From the NCBI GenBank assembly GCA_023260615.1, contig JALQUY010000009.1, positions 17,052-24,818 of the forward strand: a DNA stretch of 7,767 nt. The letters run 5' to 3'. Below are positions 1 to 5,898 of the stretch, one piece after another; position 1 is the first letter of the stretch; every line of letters starts with the position of its first letter. Source of the DNA: Schleiferiaceae bacterium (GTDB taxonomy: Bacteria > Bacteroidota > Bacteroidia > Flavobacteriales > Schleiferiaceae). The position numbers and the translations under genes were made by a program. Under the pieces are notes generated by a model. The model was not told the origin of the DNA. It made no database searches and was given only the letters and a program-made list of their open reading frames with translations.

Positions 1-1256
1 AATTCGACCAGCCATTCGTGGTACGGCAGGCCGCCTTCGCTCGGGTTGACGTTTGGAGCCACGGTGAATTCGCGCACTAGTCCGCCGTGTTGGCTGAGGG
101 CTTGGTCCATGGCGAATTCTACTTCGGAGCCGATGACGTGTTCGCCGAAGGCTGAGATGAAGTGCTTGATTCGGCCCGTGACCCGAATGCGGTACGGCGC
201 CTTCGACACAAACTGCACCGTGTCGCCAATGCTGTAGCCCCAAAGGCCGGCGTTGGTGTTCAAAATCAGTGCGTAGTTGACCCCCAACTCGACCTCGCCA
301 ATGCTCAAGCGCGGCGGGTTCTCTTCAAAGAATTGGTCGGCGGGCACAAATTCGTAGAACATTTCATTGTTCAAGAGCAGCAGCAAATCCGGGCTGTCCG
401 CCTGGTCTTGGTAGGCAAAGAAGCCCTCGGAGGCGGGATAGGTTTCCAGAACGGGAATGTTCTTGCCAAAGAGCTCAAGCAAGCGTGCGCGGTAGGGCTC
501 CAGGGCCACCCCGCCCGTGACAAAGAGGTCAAAATTGGGGAAGATCTCCGCAATGGTCTTCTTGCCCGTCTTTTCCATCAAGCGCTCAAAGTACATCTGC
601 ACCCAGGGCGGGATGCCACTGATGACGGTCATGTCGGCGGTGTAGGTTTCCTCGGCGATGGCTTGCACTTTGGTTTCCCAGTCTTCGATGCAGTTGGTCT
701 CCCAGGAGGGCATGCGGTTTTTCAATAGGTAGCTAGGCACAAAGTGTGCGGTGATGCCGGACAAACGGCCCAAGGCGACGCCCTTCTTGTCTTCCAGCTC
801 CGGGCTGCCCTGTAGGAAAATCATTTTGCCATTTAAGAAGCCGGTGCGTCCGGTGTTCCGAATGTGCGCAAACAGCGCGTTGCGAGCCGATTTAATGTGG
901 TAGGGCACAGACTCCTTGGTCAGGGGAATGTACTTGGCGCCCGAGGTGGTGCCGCTGGTTTTCGCATAGTACAAGGGGCGGCCGGGCCAAAGCACATCGG
1001 ATTCGCCGTCCACGACGCGGTCGACATAGGCGCGGAGGCCTTCGTAATCGCGAAGCGGCACACGCGCCTTGAATTCCTCGTGCGTTTGGATGTCGGCAAA
1101 TCCGTGGTCCTTGCCAAAGGCGGTGTCCTTCGCTGCGTGCAGCAAGCGCCGAAAAACCGCCTCTTGCGTTTCAACCGGTTTGGCCGCCCATTTTTGGGTT
1201 TCGCGTTCGGCAATAGCGGCCCAAATGCGGGCGCCTATCTCTTTGATGCTGGCCAT
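1..1256 (-). CDS. GH3 auxin-responsive promoter family protein (acyl-adenylate/amide synthetase-like), 3' end missing
   Basis: The minus strand reads open from an ATG at 1256 to the left edge, giving 418 residues of a family that is usually about 500 long, so the C-terminus lies outside the window. It belongs to the GH3 branch of the acyl-adenylating (ANL) superfamily. The ATP-binding P-loop is seen as TSGTTSGAK (residues 100-108), the conserved YPASEG at 273-278, and the GYSIGDTV segment with its Asp345, followed by the GRIKHFISAFGEH hinge into the C-terminal lid. Plant members join amino acids to acyl acids such as jasmonate or auxin through an acyl-AMP. The substrate of bacterial members is not known to me. 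No signal peptide is seen, so it should be cytoplasmic. Its ATG comes one base after the stop of the upstream M23-family gene, so the two are almost certainly co-transcribed. Family assignment is firm; the reaction partner is not. Confidence 0.9.
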   Translation of the reverse strand, partial: MASIKEIGARIWAAIAERETQKWAAKPVETQEAVFRRLLHAAKDTAFGKDHGFADIQTHEEFKARVPLRDYEGLRAYVDRVVDGESDVLWPGRPLYYAKTSGTTSGAKYIPLTKESVPYHIKSARNALFAHIRNTGRTGFLNGKMIFLQGSPELEDKKGVALGRLSGITAHFVPSYLLKNRMPSWETNCIEDWETKVQAIAEETYTADMTVISGIPPWVQMYFERLMEKTGKKTIAEIFPNFDLFVTGGVALEPYRARLLELFGKNIPVLETYPASEGFFAYQDQADSPDLLLLLNNEMFYEFVPADQFFEENPPRLSIGEVELGVNYALILNTNAGLWGYSIGDTVQFVSKAPYRIRVTGRIKHFISAFGEHVIGSEVEFAMDQALSQHGGLVREFTVAPNVNPSEGGLPYHEWLVE

Positions 1257-1257
1257 C

Positions 1258-2097
1258 TTAAAATCCGAGTAATTTTTCCAAGTTGAGCGATTCGCCGCCC
1301 AACCAATATTGAACCGAAAGGTAGGGCTGGTCGCCCTCAGGCGCCTCCCCTAGGGAGCCCAAGACATCCCCTTGACGCAGGTAGTCGCCGGCGCGCTTGC
1401 TCACCTTAGCCAAATTGCCATAGCGACCCAAAGCCCCTCCTGAGTGCTGCACCAAAACCACATAGCCCAGCGAAGGCGTGCCCTCAATGCTGAGCACTGT
1501 TCCATCCTTCATGGCGACAACGTCATCCCCATCTTGGCCCGAAATCTGAATGCCAAATTCGCGCCGCGCACTGCGCTGCCCTTTCAACAAGGGTCCCTTC
1601 AAAGGCATTTGCAAATCCTTGTCGGGATCCACGCTTCCCTTGGCTTGTGCGTCTAACTCCGCAACCGTTTGACGCAAAGCCAATTCGCGGTCCGAAGGCT
1701 TTAATTTTTCTGGGTTCCACCCGGCGGGTGCGCTCGCCCCACCCAGCGAATCCACGGGCAGTTCATCGTTCATCACCGCCTGCAAGCGCCGAATAAAGGC
1801 ATCCTGATAGGACAGTTGGGTTAAAAGTGAGTCCGTTTCCTGATCTAAAGAAATGGCCGAACGCCGCAAATACGTGCTCGCATAGCCTGGGATATACTCC
1901 CGCAGCGGGGTGTAGGCAATGAGCATAATGGTGCTAATCACCAAGACCACGGCGGTTGTCCCCACCACGACAAAGACGTTAAACCGACTGAGCACCAAGG
2001 AAAAACGCTCCTCAAAAGAGGTCTCGTCCAAGAGTACGACGCGGTACTTTCGGAGCCATTTTTTCCAGCGCTTGGGCGCTTTGTTTTCTCGTTCCAT
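1258..2097 (-). CDS. Membrane-anchored M23/LytM-family protein with degenerate active site
   Basis: The protein has 279 residues from the ATG at 2097: a basic cytoplasmic N-terminus of about 40 residues, one membrane helix (about 41-63), a conserved-looking juxtamembrane stretch (TPLREYIPGYAST), a helical linker, and a C-terminal LytM beta-barrel domain (about 165-279). The fold is recognisable from DGTV, GYVVLVQHS and the GD-LRQGDVLGSLGE run. Active members of the family cleave peptidoglycan cross-links using zinc held by an HxxxD pair and an HxH motif. Here these positions read EFGIQ (180-184) and YLS (259-261), and the usual YxH catalytic His reads YGN (226-228). It is therefore predicted not to cleave peptidoglycan itself and may be a structural or regulatory LytM protein. 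An in-frame ATG at 2130 would add 11 residues, but the TATCTTTG promoter box at 2111-2104 lies inside that extension, so 2097 is preferred. It is the first gene of an operon with the GH3 gene. Confidence 0.85.
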   Translation of the reverse strand: MERENKAPKRWKKWLRKYRVVLLDETSFEERFSLVLSRFNVFVVVGTTAVVLVISTIMLIAYTPLREYIPGYASTYLRRSAISLDQETDSLLTQLSYQDAFIRRLQAVMNDELPVDSLGGASAPAGWNPEKLKPSDRELALRQTVAELDAQAKGSVDPDKDLQMPLKGPLLKGQRSARREFGIQISGQDGDDVVAMKDGTVLSIEGTPSLGYVVLVQHSGGALGRYGNLAKVSKRAGDYLRQGDVLGSLGEAPEGDQPYLSVQYWLGGESLNLEKLLGF

Positions 2098-2103
2098 CCT
2101 TCG

Positions 2104-2111
2104 CAAAGATA
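2104..2111 (-). promoter_or_regulatory. Bacteroidota -7 promoter box for the M23/GH3 operon
   Basis: The minus strand reads TATCTTTG, a perfect match to the Bacteroidota housekeeping -7 consensus TAnnTTTG. No convincing TTG -33 element lies 17-23 bases upstream. Only six bases separate the box from the ATG at 2097, so transcription would begin at or right next to the start codon, giving a leaderless or nearly leaderless mRNA. This site also decides against the longer start at 2130. Confidence 0.6.
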
Positions 2112-2140
2112 TTGGGTCCGAACGGGCCACCTACATGAAA

Positions 2141-2148
2141 TAACTTTG
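2141..2148 (+). promoter_or_regulatory. Bacteroidota -7 promoter box for porW
   Basis: TAACTTTG on the plus strand matches the TAnnTTTG -7 consensus and lies 36 bases ahead of the porW ATG, predicting a 5' untranslated leader of about 30 bases. The only upstream TTG (2112-2114) is 26 bases away, longer than the usual 17-23, so the -33 element is weak. It is divergent to the box at 2104-2111. Confidence 0.55.
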
Positions 2149-2184
2149 GCCTCGCGTCGTTAAGCTAGTTCGGCCGCTATAATC

Positions 2185-4860
2185 ATGGGTAAACGCACGG
2201 TATTCAACACGTCTTTCGCAGCAGGAATCCTTCTGGTGACCTTGCTGGCATCAGGCTGTAGTCGTACCAAAGACCGCGCCATCAACCGCACCTACCACCA
2301 GATGACGGCGCGCTTCAACCCGCTCTTCAACGGCCAAGAAGCCTACCAAGAAGCCCTGAAGCAACTCCAATCCGAGCACGTCGACGTCTACGACCGCGTG
2401 TTGGACATCTACCCCTACGGGCAAGCGAAAGAAGGAAGCGCCCCCGCCGCTTCCCTCAAGCGCGCCATCGAAAAGGCCACCAAAACGGTCCAAGAACACA
2501 GCATGATGTTCCGTGGCACCCAAAAGAACACGGTCATCTACGACGCCTACGTTCTCATGGGCCAATCCCAAGCCCTCCTAGGCCTCGACGTAGCGGCCCA
2601 AGAGTCCTTTGCCATCGTCACGCGAAACACGGACCGCAAGGCCAAGCGCCCTTGGAACCAAGAGCGCCTATTCTCCCAGGGCGAAGCCAACCTCTTTTAC
2701 GACGCGGAACTTTCGCGCATCCTCATCCTTGCCCGCCAGGGCAATGGCCCCGCCACCCTCGCGGCCCTGGACGAACTCGAACGCACCGGAGTCCCCGACG
2801 CCTACGCCACCGAAATCCTCGTCCTGCGCGCCCAGGCGCACCGCAGCAACGAAGAGTGGATCCTCGCGGCGGACCTGTTGAAACAAGCCTCCGAACGCCT
2901 CAAGGACCAAAAGCGATGGGCGCGCTATGCCTTCATCGCGGGCCAGATCTACGAACTTCAAGGCGAGCGCACCTTGGCCCGCCAAGCCTTTGAACGCTGC
3001 ATTGCCGGCCAACCCGGCACCTACGACATGCTGTTGGAAGCCCAGCTTCACAAAACCCTCAACGGCGACGGCCGCCCTCAAAAGCTCTACGCCGAACTTC
3101 TCAAGCTCCTCAAGGAGCCCAAAAACGCCAACTACCGCGACCGCATTTACTACGCGTTGGCACGGGTCGCCCAGTCCCAGGAAGACGCCAAAAACGAACT
3201 CTTTTACCTCGACCGTTGCATCGGTGCGGGCCAGCCGGATCGACCCGTGCTCTTGGCCATGGCCTATTCGGAGCGTGGCACGATGCACTTCGATGCGAGG
3301 CGGTACAACCGAGCGCAGGTGGATGTGGATTCGGCCTTTGCGCTGTTGCCGGAGGGCCACGCGCTCAAGAAGGCCATTGCCAAGCGCCGCGACGGCTTGA
3401 ACGCGCTGATGTCGGTGGTGCAGATTTTGGATCGGAACGATTCGCTGCTCGTGTTGAGCACGAAGTCGGAGGCCTTTCTGCGGTCGAAGTTTACGGCCTA
3501 TATCGCGGATTTGAAGCGGCAAGAGCAGCAAGCGATTAAGGCGGCGGAGCGCGCGGCGCTCAACGCGCAGTTGAATGCACAGTCTGCGCTGCTGGCGGCG
3601 CAGGGTCCAGTGGCCGGGGCGAACACAGCTGGGGGGTGGATTTTCTACAATCCCGTGTCGCGTGCGGCGGGGATGGCCAGCTTTACGACGAACTGGGGCC
3701 AGCGTCCCAACGTGGACAATTGGCGCCTGCAGAGTGCGTCGGGCACCTGGGCCATGGGCACCATGGGGCAGGGTGGGCCGTCGGCGCCTGAGGATCCAAG
3801 CAACGCGGAGGCCTACGTGGATCCGACCTATGAGCTGTCGACGTATTTGGATGCCATCCCTAAGACGCCCGAGGCGAAGGATTCGTGTCAAAATTTGATT
3901 TGTGCAGCTTTGGTGGAGGCAGCCGCGATTTACCGCGACCAGATTGGGGATTTGGATCAAGCTCTGGCGAGTTTGAAGCGCCGCGCGGCCGAATGCGGGT
4001 TGCCGGATAGCTTGCGGGGCGATTGCGCGCGGGTGACGAATTCGGCCTGTGAAGCGGAAGCCTTTACGCACTACGCCTTGCACCGCTTGTACCTGCAGCG
4101 TGAAGAGGCCATTCAGGCCGAAGCGGAGAAAGAGCTCGTGTTAAGCCGCTACCCAAAGACGCGGTATGCGGCCCTGCTGCGTGGTGAGGTGGAGCAAAAA
4201 GAGGAGAAATCTGCGGCTTCTGCAGCCTTCCGTGGGTTGGTGGGCCACGTGGAAAAACGACAGTGGGACGCGGCTTTGGCGCTGTTTAAGGCCACGACCT
4301 GGAGCGCGGAAGAGGCTCCGCAGGCGGCCCTGTTGCGCGCTCAAGCTGTGGGAGGAAAGAGCGGACGCTCGGCCTATATCCAAGCGCTGACGGATGTGGA
4401 AGAGGGATTCCCCAACACGCCGCAAGCGGTGGCAGCCGGAAACATCAAGATGGCCTTGGCCGCGGACGCGGTGGATGAGACGGCAGCAGCTTCACCGTAT
4501 GTGGAGGCACTTTCGGTGCCCCACCAGGTATTGATTGTGTTCAGTTCGGCCGGAAATGCTAACGATGTGCGCAATGCTCTGGCGCGTTTTCATCAACAGT
4601 ATTTTGCGGGGGCACCGATGAGCATTCGGGTACTTCCCTTGAACGAAAGCACCCAAATTATTGCAGTCGACGGATTCAAAAACAGCACGGAAGCCCTGGA
4701 CTACCGGACTAAAGTGAAGCGAGCAACCCCCGTTACACAGTTTCTTTCTCCATTCGACGCAAAGTACTGGCCTATAACCGTGCAAAATTTTACGCATTTT
4801 TACAGCCAGAAAGACTTGAAGGGCTATCAAGCCTGGGTAGAAATGATTTACACGCTATGA
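2185..4860 (+). CDS. porW: Type IX secretion / gliding lipoprotein PorW (SprE)
   Basis: The 891-residue protein starts with a lipoprotein signal peptide whose lipobox LASGC puts the lipidated Cys at residue 25. Next comes the family-typical region NRTYHQMTARFNPLFNG, then TPR-like helical repeats (about 100-420), an Ala/Gln-rich coiled segment (about 445-475), the hallmark block GGWIFYNP...WGQRP...DNWR (483-514), a second helical repeat region, and a C-terminal domain (about 780-891) ending in NFTHFYSQKDLKGYQAWVE. This architecture matches SprE of Flavobacterium johnsoniae and PorW of Porphyromonas gingivalis, which are required for the T9SS and, in gliding species, for motility. PorW is thought to join the periplasmic PorK/PorN ring to the outer-membrane translocon. 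The gene overlaps the bactofilin start by ATGA, implying translational coupling. An oddity is that codon choice switches abruptly near 3213-3238 (see findings). The start is supported by the signal peptide directly after the ATG. Confidence 0.9.
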   Translation: MGKRTVFNTSFAAGILLVTLLASGCSRTKDRAINRTYHQMTARFNPLFNGQEAYQEALKQLQSEHVDVYDRVLDIYPYGQAKEGSAPAASLKRAIEKATKTVQEHSMMFRGTQKNTVIYDAYVLMGQSQALLGLDVAAQESFAIVTRNTDRKAKRPWNQERLFSQGEANLFYDAELSRILILARQGNGPATLAALDELERTGVPDAYATEILVLRAQAHRSNEEWILAADLLKQASERLKDQKRWARYAFIAGQIYELQGERTLARQAFERCIAGQPGTYDMLLEAQLHKTLNGDGRPQKLYAELLKLLKEPKNANYRDRIYYALARVAQSQEDAKNELFYLDRCIGAGQPDRPVLLAMAYSERGTMHFDARRYNRAQVDVDSAFALLPEGHALKKAIAKRRDGLNALMSVVQILDRNDSLLVLSTKSEAFLRSKFTAYIADLKRQEQQAIKAAERAALNAQLNAQSALLAAQGPVAGANTAGGWIFYNPVSRAAGMASFTTNWGQRPNVDNWRLQSASGTWAMGTMGQGGPSAPEDPSNAEAYVDPTYELSTYLDAIPKTPEAKDSCQNLICAALVEAAAIYRDQIGDLDQALASLKRRAAECGLPDSLRGDCARVTNSACEAEAFTHYALHRLYLQREEAIQAEAEKELVLSRYPKTRYAALLRGEVEQKEEKSAASAAFRGLVGHVEKRQWDAALALFKATTWSAEEAPQAALLRAQAVGGKSGRSAYIQALTDVEEGFPNTPQAVAAGNIKMALAADAVDETAAASPYVEALSVPHQVLIVFSSAGNANDVRNALARFHQQYFAGAPMSIRVLPLNESTQIIAVDGFKNSTEALDYRTKVKRATPVTQFLSPFDAKYWPITVQNFTHFYSQKDLKGYQAWVEMIYTL

Positions 4861-5267
4861 TGAATTCACCACGACGCAATGAAGCGGGCGGAGAGCACAA
4901 CCGCATTGTTGAAGGAACCCAATTACAGGGTAACATCCACTCTCCAGGCGATATTCGCATTGACGGCCACGTGAAGGGCAACCTTTCTGTGGGCGGAAAA
5001 TTGGTGGTGGGCCCCAGCGGGGCGGTGGACGGCGAAGTGCGTGCCCAAGAGGCTAGTATCGCGGGCCGCGTCATTGGCAAATTGGAGATCAAAGGCCTGA
5101 CGACCTTGGCGCAGACCGCCAATGTGCAAGCGGATTTGAACACCGGAAAACTAGCTGTGGAAACGGGTGCCCAGTTCACGGGTACCTGCACGATGGCCAA
5201 CCGCAAGACGACGGCTACGCCTGCAGATACCGTGGCCGCCAAGAAAGACGAAGCTTCAGCAGCCTAA
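4857..5267 (+). CDS. Bactofilin (polymer-forming cytoskeletal protein)
   Basis: The product is 136 residues long, the usual bactofilin size. The core (about 16-113) shows the short repeating hydrophobic/Gly pattern of a right-handed beta-helix: GTQLQGNI, GDIRIDGHVKGNL, GGKLVVGPSGAVDGEV, ASIAGRVIGKLEI and so on. The flanking tails are disordered, with a charged N-terminus and an Ala/Lys-rich C-terminus. Bactofilins polymerise without nucleotide into filaments that scaffold envelope or cell-shape enzymes, often at the membrane. The start codon overlaps the porW stop as ATGA; a second ATG follows directly at 4860, so initiation could occur at either, changing the protein by one residue. Placement after a T9SS component and before ATP synthase genes suggests an envelope role, but its partner cannot be read from the sequence. 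Confidence 0.92.
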   Translation: MMNSPRRNEAGGEHNRIVEGTQLQGNIHSPGDIRIDGHVKGNLSVGGKLVVGPSGAVDGEVRAQEASIAGRVIGKLEIKGLTTLAQTANVQADLNTGKLAVETGAQFTGTCTMANRKTTATPADTVAAKKDEASAA

Positions 5268-5280
5268 GGGCGAGCGGAGC

Positions 5281-5487
5281 ATGAAAAACGCACTAAAATA
5301 CTCGGGTATGGCTTTCCAAATGGGAGCCGTCATTGCGCTTGGCACCTACGGAGGGTACCGCTGGGACCTCGCCGATGGACGCTGGGGAGATGGGCAAACC
5401 GCCTGGGCGACCGTGGGCTGTAGCTTAGTGGCAACCGTGGTCGCATTAACCCTTATTTTGCGCCAAGTCCTAAACGAATCCAAATGA
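5281..5487 (+). CDS. atpZ: AtpZ/AtpI-family ATP synthase accessory protein
   Basis: This 68-residue protein has two membrane helices (about 9-25 and 42-62) joined by a short polar loop. The first helix carries the family-like run KYSGMAFQMG...GTYGGYRWD. AtpZ/AtpI-type proteins precede the F0 genes in many bacteria and are implicated in c-ring assembly or in Mg2+/Ca2+ supply for the ATP synthase. The ATG at 5281 is preferred over in-frame upstream starts because those would lie inside the bactofilin gene and because homology begins here. It starts 13 bases after the bactofilin stop, and its stop overlaps the next gene's start as ATGA. The gene symbol is assigned by family and position. Confidence 0.8.
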   Translation: MKNALKYSGMAFQMGAVIALGTYGGYRWDLADGRWGDGQTAWATVGCSLVATVVALTLILRQVLNESK

Positions 5488-5849
5488 AAACCTGGGCACT
5501 CCCTCTTCTTTTAACCTATGCGTTAGGCCTCTTTTTGCACGGCCTCTTCTACCAAATTTTAGGTAGCACCGCCATTTTCTGGGTGGGCGACATCTACTGG
5601 GTGGGAACGGGCATCAGCTTGTTTGGGCTGGCGCAGACGCTAGAAGACCAAAAGAAAGGGCGGTTTATTCCCGTCTATTTTGTCGGCGGCATTCTCCGAA
5701 TGCTCCTGGGCTTAGGGGCCGTCATCCTGCCCTTGGCCATGCGGGAAGACCCCGATTTTAACGCCAAGGCCCTGCAGTTTGTGGGGGCCTATATTTTCGT
5801 TCTAATAGCAGAATCTGCACTGGCCATTTTTTGGATAAAGAAACAGTAG
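5484..5849 (+). CDS. Small four-helix membrane protein in front of atpB, function unknown
   Basis: I do not recognise a named family with certainty. The 121-residue product is very hydrophobic, with four likely membrane helices (about 5-27, 30-50, 63-85, 97-117), a short charged loop between helices 2 and 3 (TLEDQKKGR), an acidic loop REDPDF before helix 4, and a basic C-terminus. It begins within the stop codon of the AtpZ-like gene (ATGA overlap) and ends 49 bases before atpB. In many bacteria the gene here is atpI/uncI, whose product is also a small four-helix membrane protein, so an AtpI-like role in assembling or servicing the ATP synthase is a reasonable guess. No AtpI signature is evident, so this rests on size, topology and position. 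Bacteroidota genomes often carry a poorly characterised membrane ORF at this place. Confidence 0.75.
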   Translation: MKTWALPLLLTYALGLFLHGLFYQILGSTAIFWVGDIYWVGTGISLFGLAQTLEDQKKGRFIPVYFVGGILRMLLGLGAVILPLAMREDPDFNAKALQFVGAYIFVLIAESALAIFWIKKQ

Positions 5850-5869
5850 GATTTGGAAGGTGGGCGGAG

Positions 5870-5877
5870 TATCTTTG
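5870..5877 (+). promoter_or_regulatory. Bacteroidota -7 promoter box upstream of atpB
   Basis: TATCTTTG, identical to the box in front of the M23-family gene, lies 21 bases ahead of the atpB ATG. It predicts a transcript beginning near 5882-5884 with a leader of about 15 bases. A TTG at 5853-5855 is too close (14 bases) to be a normal -33 element. It would give the ATP synthase genes a promoter of their own inside the larger operon. Confidence 0.55.
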
Positions 5878-5898
5878 CCGCGCATTTTGCAAGGCCCC

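Noticed and set aside
1..5. AATTC at the left edge as a cloning (EcoRI) junction
   Set aside because: Several intact GAATTC sites occur within the window, and the GH3 frame runs to the edge without a break, so this says nothing about origin.
162..1286. Plus-strand open frames at 162-728 and 864-1286
   Set aside because: They lie opposite the GH3 gene, whose minus-strand translation shows continuous family motifs; the plus-strand products resemble no family and have no upstream promoter box.
2098..2130. Longer N-terminus of the M23-family protein from the ATG at 2130
   Set aside because: The -7 promoter box lies inside this stretch and the added residues do not extend the basic pre-membrane segment in a family-like way.
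2178..2183. TATAAT directly before the porW start codon
   Set aside because: It ends two bases before the ATG, too close for a -10 element, and Bacteroidota use TAnnTTTG instead; the box at 2141-2148 is the better candidate.
2668..4083. 471-codon open frame on the minus strand opposite porW
   Set aside because: It is antisense to a clearly recognised PorW protein. Its translation is Arg/Gly/Leu-rich without domain signs, and the frame stays open because of the GC-biased third positions of porW.
5860..5898. Longer atpB starting at 5860
   Set aside because: It would place 13 residues before the signal peptide and would start upstream of the likely transcription start.
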